From assembly GCA_946811185.2 (NCBI GenBank), contig OX328100.1, forward strand, positions 16,604,999 through 16,668,998: DNA of 64,000 nucleotides. Reading direction: 5' to 3'. Below are positions 34,082 through 45,313 of the stretch, piece by piece; position 1 is the first letter of the stretch; every line of letters begins with the position of its first letter. Below the pieces are notes generated by a model. It did no database searches. It was not told the origin of the DNA and worked only from the letters and a program-made list of their open reading frames with translations. This DNA is from Hippopus hippopus. Lineage: Eukaryota > Mollusca > Bivalvia > Cardiida > Cardiidae. The position numbers and the translations under genes are program-made.

Positions 34082-34740
34082 GTTTTTTAAAAGCTCATAT
34101 TTTCCAAAGCCTATGATGATTTGATTCGTATTTGGTATGATAGATATGGACTAAAAGTTTCAGCAATACCCTACACCCACACCAATGGTGTCAAGGTCAT
34201 AGACTTTGCTATTTTAGATCAAATTTTTAAGTTAATGTTTTTATATTGATGTTTCATTTTCTCAACCATATGATTTGATTCATATTTGATATGATGATAT
34301 AGGTGCAAAGTTAGTCTCTCAGCATTACCCACACACACAACCAATGTCTTAGGGTCAAGGTCATAGACTTTGATATTTCTACATCAAAGTTTTACATTAA
34401 TGTTTTTTAAATTAATGTTTTATTTTCCAAACTGAATGATGGATTGGATTCATATTTGGCCTGACGACAGATAAAGATTCACAGTTTAATTTAGCAATAC
34501 CCTAGCCCTCAGTGGTATGATGATAGACATAGGTCCAAAGTTTTTTCAGCAATATCCATGCTCATGATCTTGACGTCATGGTCGTATATTGATATCTTGC
34601 ATCAAAGTTTTAGCTTTACGCTATAGTTTTTTAAGGACTCACATTTTTCAAACCATATGATGGATAAAATTCATATTTGGCTTGATGCTTGATGACAGAT
34701 ACAGGTCCAAATTTTCATTAAGCAATACCCTAACCATACC
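34082..34740. repeat. ~180-bp diverged tandem array, right of the TTAA element
   Basis: About four diverged units, each with AACCATATGATGGATT-like, TTCATATTTGG, CAGCAATACCC, AAGGTCATAGACTTTG and CATCAAAGTTTTA blocks. The array has no sustained open frame. Confidence 0.65.
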
Positions 34741-34835
34741 CATCTAGAGCACCTATTTTTCAGACTCAATGTTTGCCACCCACAACCAACAATTAACTTT
34801 TCTGTCTGATAACAGTTCTTGTTGCAATGGCATTT

Positions 34836-35045
34836 TCAACATTATTTCAGTTATATCACATCAGCCAGTGCAGCTATCCATGCTTACCTGGCACTGTCTT
34901 TTACCAGCACTTTATAAAACATTTTCCAAAGCCACTGGCTGCTTTCCAACATAACTGTCATCAAAACATTGATCAATGGTGAGCGAGGAATGAATCCTGT
35001 CACAACGATTATCATCAATCCTCGGAAAGAAATTCTGATATGCAA
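34836..35045 (-). mobile_element. SINE family J, head missing
   Basis: TTTTCAACATTATTTCAGTT, AAAGCCACTGGCTGCTTTCC, TGAGCGAGGAATGAATCCTG and AATCCTCGGAAAGAAATTCT; the tRNA-like part is eroded. Confidence 0.65.
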
Positions 35046-35192
35046 TAAAGAGGTTCACTACTGAAGTACGAAAGTGAACGAAACGCATAATCCCCCTAGC
35101 ATACATCAGTAGTACATAGTTTTTAAGTAGAGGCTATGGTGCTTTGACACATCTGAATTTTTAGTTTTAGCTTAAAAGCAAGGAAATCCTCT

Positions 35193-35420
35193 TTATTCTT
35201 TACCAAACAACATAATTTTAGTCTAGTCCAAATTGAAAGCATTTGCAGACAACAAAATAAACATGACTCAAAAATTGAAACTTGACTTTAGAAGAGTAGA
35301 AAACATTGTGGGAAAAGGAGAAAATGCTGGTTACCAGCATTTTCTCCTTTTCCCACATGGTTTTCAAAAGGCTTCTTCCTCATGGTCATAAAATTCAGGA
35401 ATAGTTTGGTAAAGGGTTAA
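35193..35420 (-). mobile_element. Family-A MITE, near-perfect core
   Basis: Reverse; TATTCTTTACCAAACAACAT to AGTTTGGTAAAGGGTTAA. Confidence 0.92.
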
Positions 35421-35878
35421 TGGAGGAATGATCATGTCCCTGGTGAGCTAGTGCCAAATGTAATATAGTACTACAGAAGCCTTGAAGACTGAAGTGGTGT
35501 GAAGCTCCTCTCAAGCAAAAAACAGTTAGTAAAATAATGCTACAAGTGGCCTGAAACTGCTCTCAAACAGACAAATGCAGTAACTTATGGAAAATGGCTA
35601 TGTAGGAATAAACGAACAATATACACACTGTGACCGTTACTGGAATCATTCTGTGACACCAGTCTATTTTTATAACTTTTCCAGAAAACAAAATCAATAT
35701 CGCCTGTTTTCACACAGACAAGCTTGTGTGTTCTTTCAAATCAATAACCTATTACTCTGTCAGCATTTATTAATAGTATTTCAGATATATAATGTGTGAC
35801 ATGTATATACAATCAAAGGACTAACAGTACTGACAGCCATCAATTACCTAAAATGAGGTTGTCAAAGGAAATTTCCTC

Positions 35879-36102
35879 TTTAACTCCTAATCACACAGTC
35901 CCATGTTTTAACGACGCTGGAGAAAAGGGCTTTTAAAAACATTGTGAAAAAAGGAAAATGTTGGTAACCAGCATTTTCTCCTTTTCTGAACAATGTTTTC
36001 TACCCTTTCAAAGACAAATACCACTATTTGAGCCACATTTTGTTCTCTGCAAATACTTTATTTTGGTCAATTCTGATTTTCTGTCATCTGATAGGGTATT
36101 AA
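35879..36102 (+). mobile_element. Family-A MITE
   Basis: Forward; TTAACTCCTAATCACACAGT to ATCTGATAGGGTATTAA; core shortened on the left arm. Confidence 0.88.
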
Positions 36103-36404
36103 CCACTGTGAAAAATAAACCTTTTTGTTTTTCCTTGTAAGAAGATATAAACCAAACAGCAGCAATTCCAAGGCCTTTTTTAATTAAAATACTGTATAAG
36201 AGGAAATTTTTGTGACATGGAATGTTTGCAATTTCACGAATTTGAAAACATCGCAAACTTTTCTACTTGTGTATTTTACTACCAGTATATCAACAAATGG
36301 CGAGTGTCTTGAATTCACAAACATTTTCGCTTGCAAAATGTCCCTAATTAGTAATTTGCAATTTTTTCGACACGCTTATATATCAATGTATACAGTATCT
36401 CTCA

Positions 36405-36560
36405 CAGTACCAGGGTTCTCCTGCCACTCAGTAGACAAGGTGTTGAATTTATAACCAAAAGGTTCTGGGTTTGATTCCAGCTGTCCACACTGGTTGGTTA
36501 TGAGTATCCCTTGGAAAGGTACTGCAAAAACCCAGCATAGTCCTGATAAATTTGGATGCA
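36405..36560 (+). mobile_element. tRNA-headed SINE
   Basis: CCACTCAGTAGACAAGGTGT and AAGGTTCTGGGTTTGATTCC resemble A and B boxes; the body has GAGTATCCCTTGGAAAGGTA. Confidence 0.6.
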
Positions 36561-36675
36561 ACACATATTCTGATTGGCTAAACCAAATTGCTAGACAATC
36601 AGAAGTTGTGTGACTTTCATATCTAAAAAATTCCTGGAGATTAAGACTGAAAATGTTTTTAAGAAAGGTTAGTAA
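36553..36675. repeat. Foldback family H, partial
   Basis: TCTGATTGGCTAAACCAAAT and AATCAGAAGTTGTGTGACTT with the right arm down to AAGAAAGGTTAGTAAGTACA. Left arm shortened. Confidence 0.75.
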
Positions 36676-36991
36676 GTACAGGCCCTGAAAGGTCATCACC
36701 ATCTCAAAACCAGCATAGATAAAATACTATAGACCTTTACCTTGTATAAAGTTTGTAAGTAGTTGACATGGTATTTGAAAGCCTTTGCAACTGGTAGCTG
36801 TCAGAAAATTTGTTGAAAACAAATAAATGCCTTGAGCTTATATCCCCACCAAATGGGGCATATTTTTGTAGAGAGAGCCTAACAGACGGATGCAGCGGAG
36901 AACTGGACGATACAGACTGATGGAAAGATGGACAAATAGACAGGCTTGTAACAGTCCCCCTCTGCTCCAAAGAAAACAAACAGGAGCATTA

Positions 36992-37235
36992 TTAACCCTT
37001 TACCAAACAACAAAATTTCAGAGCAGTCAAAATTGAAAGCAATAGCAGATGAATATATCAATGTGGCTCAAAAATCAAAATTTCTTTTGGAAAGTGTAGA
37101 AAACGTGGGAAAAGGAGAAAATGCTGGTTACCAGCCACACTGAGACCATCCTGGATGAAAGCAGCCTTCAATTTGTAGTAATTTTGCTCTAATATCTGGA
37201 TTAAAGTGTTTATTAATTTGCACTATAAGGGTTAA
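36992..37235 (-). mobile_element. Family-A MITE, right half replaced
   Basis: Reverse; TTAACCCTTTACCAAACAAC to GCTGGTTACCAGC, then unrelated sequence ending AAGGGTTAA. Confidence 0.75.
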
Positions 37236-37269
37236 CCTTCAACAAACCTAGGAATGAAATTTAGTGCCT

Positions 37270-37384
37270 AAACCCTTTACGACACAATCCTGAGTTTTAA
37301 CAGCCCTAGGAAAGAAGCCTTTCGAAAATATTGTGGGAAAAAAGAGAAAATGTTGGTAACCAGCATTTTCTATTTTTAATTTTT
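37270..37384 (+). mobile_element. Family-A MITE, left half
   Basis: CTAAACCCTTTACGACACAA to GGTAACCAGCATTTTCTATT, then a family-B MITE. Confidence 0.82.
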
Positions 37385-37602
37385 TAATGCATCTCTGTGT
37401 TGCATTATACCAAGCAAGTCATCTCATAATTATGGATTTGTAGAATCCATTTTGTCTAACAACCGAGAAAATTGTGAGATAGAATGGTCCTAGAACATGT
37501 ACAAATTGACCAACAGCAAAACGTTTCAACCCAGGTAAGCCTGAACAGATTGCGCAGGCTACCCTAGGTGGATCCTAATACTGCACATACCCTTGTAAAA
37601 TA
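37385..37602 (+). mobile_element. Family-B MITE, ends eroded
   Basis: TAATGCATCTCTGTGTTGCA, CATAATTATGGATTTGTAGA, AAAACGTTTCAACCCAGG and GATTGCGCAGGCT. It follows directly on a truncated family-A MITE. Confidence 0.7.
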
Positions 37603-37627
37603 AGAACAAATATAACCTACATAAAAT

Positions 37628-37855
37628 TTAACTCTTTAGCAAACGATGAAATTTTAGACTCATCCAAACTTAAAGCATTCTCACAGACAAATTAAGTGTG
37701 GCTCTAATAATGAAATTTGTTTGTGAAAAGGTAAAAAACCTTGTCTGAAAAAGAGAAAATGCTGCTTACCAGCATTTTCTCCTTTTCCCACGATGTTTAC
37801 AAAAGCTTTCTTTCTCAGGATCATTAAAGCTCAGGATTGTGTGGTGAAGGATTAA
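37628..37855 (-). mobile_element. Family-A MITE, complete
   Basis: Reverse; TTAACTCTTTAGCAAACGAT to TGTGGTGAAGGATTAA. Confidence 0.92.
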
Positions 37856-38212
37856 ACTGTATACATGAGTACATTGTGAAAACATGATAGCAGAAGTAGA
37901 AACAGTGCTATTACCCACTATGACTGATTCTTATATTTTGCCACAACCTTTTCAACAGTCATGAAGTGGCTTCCTGCATAACAAAAATGTCCTCTGCATG
38001 TGGTGTTAGGTTGTGATAATACTTGTTTGTTTTAAAGCATTTTTCAGCCTTTTGACAACAGTACATGTCAAATTATATCCAGTAATATACTCAACATGTT
38101 TATGGTCATATCAGTTTTTTTCTTTTCATTTTTGCCCCAGATGAAATATTCTGTTGTTTCAACCTACTTTGTGCAGTTTTATTCCTTTTCAAAACATGAA
38201 TTCCTTTCCATC

Positions 38213-38449
38213 ATTTTACTCTTCACAAGACGACAAAATTGTAAGCTTTTCCAGAATGAAGACATTTGCAGACCACAAAATTAATAAAATTTGGCTATAA
38301 CTGATGGTATCTACCTATGAAAGGAAAGAAAATATTGTGGGAAAAGGAGAAAATGCTGGTTACCAGCATTTTCTCCTTTTCCTTCAATTTTTCAAAAAGT
38401 TCTTCTTCTTACAGTTGTCTAAATGTGGGATTGTTTGGTTAGGGTTCAA
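38213..38449 (-). mobile_element. Family-A MITE
   Basis: Reverse; TTTTACTCTTCACAAGACGA to TTTGGTTAGGGTTCAA; core intact over 50 bp. Confidence 0.88.
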
Positions 38450-38550
38450 GAAGAATCATTAAGTACGAGAATCAATACTATCTTGTGGTATTATAAGGGA
38501 TTGTTAGTCACAATAACAAAATTTAAATTACCATAATAATCTTTTATAAT

Positions 38551-40017
38551 ACTAGAGGCCCTTGAGGGCCTGAAATCGCTCTACTGGCCTGGCAGTGATT
38601 TTGCTTTTTTGCTAGCATACATATGAATTCATGATGCAAAAAGAAAAAAGACAAAAAACACAAAACTAGCAAAGATCAAAGAAATGTGATTAATAATGAA
38701 GACTTTGTTGAGTAAACTATACTAAGTCATCAAATGGCTGCTTTTCCTAAACTGTTTACTAGATTTTCTTTACTTTTGATAGAGTTTAATCCCTTGATGA
38801 ATCAAATAATCTTTGCAAGTTTCACAAGATTTGAGTCAACACTGTGGACTTCATTGCCTAAACAAGAAATGGAAATTTTCAACTCTAAATGGCTACTTTT
38901 CCCATACTGATTGTCAGGTTAGGGTTCAAGCTGTTTATGATACAAAGCAACTGTGCAAGTTTCATAATAACCCAACCACAAATGCTGACTTCATCGCGTA
39001 AGCAAGAAATGGAAATTTTTAAATTTAAATGGCTACTTTTCCCATACCGATTGTTGAATTTTTTTCAAAATCAATAGGGTTGAAACTATTGATGAGATAA
39101 ACAAACTGTGAAAGTTTCACAAAAATCGGATTACAAATGCAGACTTAATCGCGTAAACAAGAAATGGAAATTTTCAACTTGAAATGGCTACTTTTCCCAT
39201 ACTATTTGTTGGATTTTTTTCAAAATCAATAGGGTTGAAGCTATTGATAAGATAAACAAACTGTGCAAGTTTCATGAAAATCTGACCACAAATGCAGACT
39301 TTATCGTGTAAACAAGAAATGGAAATTTTCAACTTGAAATGGCTACTTTTCCCATACTGTTTGTTGGATTTTTTTTCAAAATCAATAGGGTAGAAGCTAT
39401 TGATGAGATAGACAAACTGTGCAAGTTTCATGAAAATCTGACCACAAATGAAGACTTTATCGCATAAACAAGAAATGGGAATTTTCAACTTGAAATGGCT
39501 ACTTTTCCCATACTGTTCGTTGGATTTTTTCAAAATCAATAGGGTTGAAGCTATTGATGAGACAGACAAACTGTGCAAGTTTCATGACAATCTGGCCACA
39601 AATGAAGACTTTATCGTGTAAACAAGAAATGGAAATTTTCAATCTGAAATGGCTACTTTTCCCATACTGTTTGTTGGATTTTTTTCAAAATCAATAGGGT
39701 TGAAGCTATTGATGAGATAGACAAACTGTGCAAGTTTCATGAAAATCTGACCACAAATGAAGACTTTATCGCGTAAACAAGAAATGGAAATTTTCAACTT
39801 GAAATGGCTACTTTTCCCATACTGTTTGTTGGATTTTTTCAAAATCAATAGGGTTGAAGCTATTGATGAGATAAACAAACTGTGCAAGTTTCACGAAAAT
39901 CTGATCACAAATGAAGACTTTATCGCGTAAACAAGAAAAAGACTAACGGACGGACGGACAGACGACAGAAACCACGCCATGACATAAGCTCTGCTGGCTT
40001 TCTGCAAGTAGAGCTAA
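38551..40017. mobile_element. Terminal-hairpin element with 155-bp tandem array
   Basis: Starts ACTAGAGGCCCTTGAGGGCC (hairpin), then CGCTCTACT (38,577). Ends AAGTAGAGCTAA (to 40,017), so CTCTACT pairs with AGTAGAG. A GGAC microsatellite lies before the 3' end at 39,948-39,965. The tail CTAA after a potential stem is Helitron-like; this is inference. Confidence 0.65.
38790..39935. repeat. ~155-bp tandem array, about seven units
   Basis: AACAAGAAATGGAAATTTTC recurs near 38,861, 39,001, 39,156, 39,311, 39,467, 39,621 and 39,776, then as AACAAGAAAAAG near 39,930. Each unit has GGCTACTTTTCCCATACTG and AATCAATAGGGTTGAAGC. Long minus-strand frames here follow the repeat and are not genes. Confidence 0.92.
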
Positions 40018-40124
40018 TAATATGCTAATAATTTACTAATGTGGTTCCTGTTGAGTAAACAAAATAGAAAGAAAATTACACACAACTTTTGATTTCTGTT
40101 AGTAAGCAATCTGGTCAATTTCAA

Positions 40125-40260
40125 CCCTTGAAGCCCCAAATAAACCCAATGGACAAATATGACTAGGAATAAGAGCCAATTAATTGCAATCTGATGATTG
40201 TTTTAAGCTAAGTGAACAGTGTAGATCAAAGATCGGACTGCATGTTTTCTCAAAGGTGCT
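40125..40260. repeat. Family-C repeat truncated by a family-A MITE
   Basis: CAACCCTTGAAGCCCCAAAT, AGTGTAGATCAAAGATCGGA, CTGCATGTTTTC, AAAGGTGC, then the TTAA of a family-A MITE at 40,261. Confidence 0.65.
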
Positions 40261-40497
40261 TTAACCCTTTACCGCACAATGCCAACTTTTAACGACCCTG
40301 AGAAAGAAGCCTTTTGAAAACATTGTGGGAAAAGGAGAAAATGCTGGTAACCAGCATTTTCTTCTTTTCCCGCAATGTTTTTTACCCTATCAAAGAAAAA
40401 TTGCACCATTTGATGATTTGAGCCACATTGAAATTGTTGTCTGCAAATGCTTTCAATTTGGACAAGGCTAAAATTTTGTTGTCTGGTATAGGGTTAA
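40261..40497 (+). mobile_element. Family-A MITE, complete
   Basis: Forward; TTAACCCTTTACCGCACAAT to GTCTGGTATAGGGTTAA, inserted in a family-C repeat; another GGGTTAA follows at once. Confidence 0.93.
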
Positions 40498-40594
40498 GGG
40501 TTAACAATATGCTCTCCATCAATATCTGTTCAAATATTCTCAAAATCTTCCAGTAATCTGAATGTCATTGCAGTGCACTGAAATGTCTTTCATT

Positions 40595-40652
40595 TGACCT
40601 TTTACTACAAAATCCTCAGTTTTAATGACCCTGAGAATGAGGGCATTATTTT
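40595..40652 (+). mobile_element. Family-A MITE, left fragment
   Basis: CTTTTACTACAAAATCCTCA, GTTTTAATGACCCTGAGAAT. Confidence 0.6.
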
Positions 40653-40778
40653 GAACCCACAATGTGTATGATAACCACTTGAAGCCACAAGGCCCAGCTA
40701 TTTCTGTTTGACAGGCAGATCTTGAAGTTTCCTTCAAAAGAGAAAAGCTGGTGGATTACACAACCATAAATTTCAGAA

Positions 40779-41376
40779 ACTAGAGGCGCTTGAGCGCCTG
40801 TATCGCTCCACAGGCCTGATATTTCTATAATGGCGAAAGGAAGTTTTTAACAATTATCATTCAATCCTGCATTTTAGCTCATGGAAGAAACAATTTGGTA
40901 GACAACCACCATAGGAACTTACCTGCAAAACAACAATGAAATCCAATGAATTTTCAAAGATTTTACTTTATACCATAAAAGGAAAATGAGTCTCCCATAA
41001 AAGCCATGTTTTTTGACAGATCTTTTTTTTTTAAGGAATTCTGCTAACCTGTATCTAAGGAACATTCCTGCAAAATAATAATGCTATCCAAATAGCGGTT
41101 TGGGAGGAGAAGATTTTTAAAGGTTTTTTACTTTGGTTGCCATGGCAACCAGAATTCTTCATGGAACACAATTATTTGAAGGAATTTGAAAGAGGACCAC
41201 CAAAGGAACATTCCTTTGAAATTTGGTAAAAATCCAGTCAATAGTTTCTGAGGAGAAGTTGTTTAAAGAAAAAGTTTACGGACGCACGCACAGACGGACG
41301 AACGGGCGAACGGACGGACGGACGACGGACACAACGCCATGACAATAGCTCGTTGGCCTTCGGCCAGTGGAGCTAA
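40779..41376. mobile_element. Terminal-hairpin element, short form
   Basis: Starts ACTAGAGGCGCTTGAGCGCC (hairpin), then CGCTCCAC (40,804). Ends in hairpin TTGGCCTTCGGCCAG and GTGGAGCTAA, so CTCCAC pairs with GTGGAG. A GGAC/GGACGAAC microsatellite lies at 41,280-41,330. The body includes GGTTGCCATGGCAACCAG at 41,136. There is no tandem array and no ORF of note. Confidence 0.65.
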
Positions 41377-41845
41377 AAATAACAACAATCCTACTCTTCT
41401 GCAACATTTAACAAATGAATTTGGCATAATTAGGAGATCTGAAACTACAATGTGCAAATTAATCATAGAACAAATTTCCAGCGGATGGTTTTGAAAACAG
41501 ATGTCACAGAAACAGCCGATTCATTTTCCGCTGGAGTTTTGAGGCAGATCAATAAAGAATAAGAGGCATTTTGCAAAAATTCATGAAAGCAAACTGCATT
41601 TCGCATTCATCCAACCTAACTTCAAAATTTTACAATCACACATTGATTTATTTAGAGACCACTGAGCTGTTACTGGAGACACAAGTGTCATGTACAGTTA
41701 AAAGATAAACATGTAGAGTCACGTATATTTCTTCAAGATTCTCAAAATCAGTCAGCTGCAAGCAATTTCAAGCACTTCAATACTGATTTGTGCCTGTTAC
41801 TTTTTTTCTATCAAAAATGAGTAGAAAAACTGAAAGCTTAGATCA

Positions 41846-41972
41846 GAGCTCCAGAAAAGAGGGTGTGATAGTATTCTAAATCCATTATTTGTCTTCCAAA
41901 CCCTATGTTGTGGGTACTAATTAACATTTTCAATTTTGAAATCAAAATCACTCCCTCTATCTGGAGCTCTGG
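41846..41972. repeat. Foldback family I, centre deleted
   Basis: CAGAGCTCCAGAAAAGAGGG, AAACCCTATGTTGTGGGTAC and CACTCCCTCTATCTGGAGCT. Both termini remain but one inner arm and the loop are missing. Confidence 0.85.
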
Positions 41973-42206
41973 GCTTATTTATGATAGAATTAAAATTACA
42001 TTGGGGCAAATAAGTATCCGGTAAACGCTGTCATCCATGGATGCGAGGAATTAAATGAGACATTCATCTGCTATGATTGTGGTAGAAAATTTACGATAGC
42101 TGAAAAACAAAATCCCATGACTAAAATTGACTTCTAATGATGAAAGATATACTTTTAAATTGAATTTCTTTGAAACAGTTGCTTATTACTGTAGTATTAC
42201 TACTGT

Positions 42207-42435
42207 TTAACTCTTTCCCAAATAACAAACTTCTGAACTCGTCCAAATCCAAAGCATTTGCACACAAAAAATCAAACAAGGCTCAAAATATAAAAATTGT
42301 CTTTGAAAAGGTAGAAAACGTAATGGGAAAAGGAGACAATCCTGGCTGCCAGCATTTTCTCCTTTACCCTAAGTGCTTTAAAAGGCTTTCTGCCTCCAGG
42401 TTGTTGACCCTGCGGATTGTGAGATAAAGGGTTAA
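42207..42435 (-). mobile_element. Family-A MITE, complete
   Basis: Reverse; TTAACTCTTTCCCAAATAAC to TGTGAGATAAAGGGTTAA; core GACAATCCTGGCTGCCAGCA diverged. Confidence 0.9.
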
Positions 42436-42632
42436 GCAATAATTTTCAGAAACCAGGTTTAGGCAGAACACTTTCATTGACATAAAAATGAATTCACTAA
42501 GTTGTACACTTCCCCTTATATTGTGTGCAATCTAATTTTTAGGTTCTGCCCCTTATTTTAATTCTTTAACAACCCCGCAAGCCCTGTTTATCCTGTACTT
42601 GTAACATTTCCCTCCTTCAAACATGTTACCTT

Positions 42633-42856
42633 TTAACCCTTTACCAAATAACGTACTCATCTAAACTGGTAGCACTTGCAGACAACAAATTAGATGTTAC
42701 TCAAATTATGGAACTGGTCTGTGATTGGGTAGAAAACTTTGTTGTAAAAGAAGAAAATCTAGTTACCACTGTTTTTTTTTCCTTTTCCAACAATGTTTTC
42801 AAATGGAATTCTCCTTCAGGGTCGTTACAACTCGGCATTGTGTAATATAGAGTTAA
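42633..42856 (-). mobile_element. Family-A MITE
   Basis: Reverse; TTAACCCTTTACCAAATAAC to GTGTAATATAGAGTTAA; shares its right TTAA with the next copy. Confidence 0.88.
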
Positions 42857-43063
42857 CCAAAGGTTACAAAACAACAATTTTTAGACTAGTCCCAATTGAA
42901 AGCATTCACAGATGACAAGTCAAATTTGACTAATATTTCAACATTAGCTATGCAAGTTGTATAAAACATAGTGGAATAAGGAGAAAATGCTGGTTACCAT
43001 CCTTTTCAGAAGCCCTCTTCCTTTGGGGTCATTAACACAAAGGACTGTGTGGTAAAGGGTTTA
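42853..43063 (-). mobile_element. Family-A MITE, shares TTAA
   Basis: Reverse; TTAACCAAAGGTTACAAAAC to GTGTGGTAAAGGGTTTA; core right arm reduced to CCATCCTTTTC. Confidence 0.85.
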
Positions 43064-43064
43064 G

Positions 43065-44110
43065 GGAAAAAAAAAAAGGTATGATTTGAAATTGATTCCA
43101 ATCTCTCTTCTCCTTCTCTTCGTGTTACCAGACCAAGTAGTCAAAAAATTTAGCTACAAACATGCCCTTTTACCATTCAACATATAATTATGAAATAGTT
43201 TACATTTTTCTTTTGTATGTAAAGCCTAAAAGCATCCCATAAACTAGTTCTAAGAAGTAAATCTGACCTATGTATAAGCAGCAAAATAAATGAAATTCAT
43301 TCACTTTTGTGACCAGTTTTGTTTGAAAATATTCTGCTGCTGTCTTGCTGAATAATGACAAAATTCAATTAAAGCACTATCATATCCAATTGCAGACTGG
43401 GCAAGCGCCATGTTTTTCAATCATGCAGTCATTTGCATAACAAACCTGAATTTACTAGAAATTTGTTTAACTGTATTATATTTCAGTAAACAAACTAGAC
43501 AGTGCCAAACAAAATTTTGTATAAAAAAAGTTATTATTGCATAATTATGTTGCATTATATTTGTTGTTTCATTTGAAGCGATATCATCTGTTCAACAGCA
43601 ATTCATGGCAAAACATAGTGGTGTAGAATCAGAATGGATTAAGCTCAACTTCTGTTAAAAGCATCCAAATTTGCTTTTCACATAGCGGCAAATTTGATGT
43701 TGGAATTTGATGAAAACTATGAAGGGACCACTATAAGGCCCGAAATACATGATGAATGCTAAAATGAAAATAACATATGTCAGGGCCATCAGGGCATATA
43801 AAAAGGTCTACAAACCAAGTGTCACATATTGAACATGATTTCTGACTGCAAGGCTTACAAATGGGTTAGTTGCTGCAAGTAAATATGTAAATATGCTTTC
43901 AGTATCAGTGATGCATAAATCTTTACTGGGAAAAAATAATCTAGGTACATGATTCAACTATTTTGAAAAGTACCCTTACAATTAACTTTAAATACTATCG
44001 CAACAAAGGGATTGCATGTTGATGACTCTTTTCATATTGTGTTCAAGTTCAACCTTGAGTCAGGACATCATAAAATCTGTCAGTGGACAAAAAAGGCGTC
44101 TTCAGCATAC
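43065..44110. other. Sequence right of the MITE cluster, probably first intron of the minus-strand gene
   Basis: About 1 kb without a recognised repeat, immediately downstream (minus strand) of the MDGRQ exon donor. No further exon seen. Confidence 0.4.
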
Positions 44111-44114
44111 TCAC

Positions 44115-44169
44115 CACGACCAAAATCCATGAAATCCTGTCCCCTCTGTCGCCCGTCCATATCTTCTAT
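44115..44169 (-). CDS. First coding exon of an unidentified minus-strand gene
   Basis: Read on the minus strand: acceptor tttttgttag, nine untranslated bases, then ATG at 44,160 and MDGRQRGQDFMDFGR, ending one base into the next codon at a good donor (GTGAGT). The acceptor implies an upstream non-coding exon in the RAP1 divergent promoter region. The short hydrophilic N-terminus does not identify the protein. The next exon must enter after one base of a codon. I could not find it in the window. Confidence 0.5.
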
Positions 44170-45134
44170 CTAACAAAAATTAAAGCATAGCAGCTGTTAG
44201 TCGCATAACATCTATGCTTCTGGAATTTCAGACGATCCGATTATCAATACAGGAAGTGGTTTAAAGTAGCTCTCCTGTCGAGGAGTTTAGAGAACAACAA
44301 CAACACTATAAAACGCCTGAAATCCTCGTCGTCTGCTCTCGCTTTGAATCCCCCCCCCCCTCAAAAAAAATATCTAGACTAGATCTAGTCTATTCTGTAT
44401 TTTATCAATTCTAAAAATAGTCAGTTGAAAGTCCATGAAGCGTTTCGATACAGGCTTTGCAGATAAATCCATATAGATACAAGAGGGCACAAAATAGCCC
44501 TTCATCGCTCCACTAGATCCATTTAGCAAGTTAGCCATAAAGTTTTGAATGGATGACAACTATGATGCATTATCCAATTAGATTCTAACACGAAGCGCCA
44601 TCAGATTATAAAAAAAAATGCCATCCCGCACATGTATAGTATGAATAGCCAATGGTACTGCATCGATTTAAAAGTTAGAAATTGATAAAAGTTCTGTCCC
44701 GTAAAATGCCTAGGAATAGATCTAGGTTTATCAATTTTGTCGAAAAATTGTATGAAATTTATCTACATGTAAATCTTTTTACATAAACTAAAGCCACTTA
44801 TGACAGAAATCTATTTGAAATTCAGTCTAAGTGTGAAAAGTTGTTGGTGCATGAATGGAAACAGTTGTTTCAGCACTCAACTTAGCTTGTACAGCACAGA
44901 GGAATTCCCCAGTCATCAGTGCGTCACCCATCTAATTGGTTAGAAAAGGCAAGCAGATCTAGAGAAAAGTCAATGCATGTATAAAATATTGTGATTTTCA
45001 ACATTGGTAGCGTTATTACTCACGTGCGTAGTGGGCGCTAGGCCCTTAATAGAGATAATACCGATCGTCACCACAGACGTGCTGTTAGTCTGATAACTAC
45101 AAACCCGTGTTTGTTGCAAGGGAGGCGACTCTGG
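44170..45134. promoter_or_regulatory. Divergent promoter region between RAP1 and a minus-strand gene
   Basis: About 1 kb without a recognised MITE, unlike the sequence on both sides. It separates the ATG of a minus-strand exon (44,160) from the RAP1 ATG (45,206). It has a poly-C run at 44,350-44,360 and a slightly GC-richer block at 45,005-45,120. A non-coding first exon for the minus gene is expected here because its coding exon is preceded by a splice acceptor. Shared regulation is inferred from arrangement only. Confidence 0.45.
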
Positions 45135-45143
45135 TATAAAAAG
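45135..45143 (+). promoter_or_regulatory. TATA box of the RAP1 gene
   Basis: TATAAAAAG, 63 bp before the RAP1 ATG, in a short stretch with no recognised repeat. A CACGTG E-box lies upstream at 45,021-45,026. Position fits a TSS near 45,165-45,175; this is inference from motif and spacing. Confidence 0.55.
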
Positions 45144-45205
45144 GTGTGTTACTTTGTAGGAGTTTTCTCCCTTAGACCATTAAATCGTGGGATAGCATTT
45201 AAAAA

Positions 45206-45313
45206 ATGGCGGACAATACAAAAAGTTCACTTTTCACGAATTCGGATGGTTCTGCAGTTGTTTTCTACATGCGACCTTGTGCGGAGCGACAATCGATCAG
45301 GCCTTTAATAAAT
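45206..45313 (+). CDS. TERF2IP: RAP1 exon 1 (start, first BRCT strand)
   Basis: Encodes residues 1-36, beginning MADNTKSSLF and including SDGSAVVFYMRP, the opening strand of the RAP1 BRCT domain. The donor is gtatgg after an AAT codon, phase 0. Reading on past the donor soon meets stops. The ATG context aaaaaATGG has A at -3 and G at +4. Confidence 0.9.

Noticed and set aside
39174..39887. Minus-strand frames of 134 and 82 codons
   Set aside because: By-product of the 155-bp tandem array; the same peptide is repeated and broken wherever a unit has an indel.
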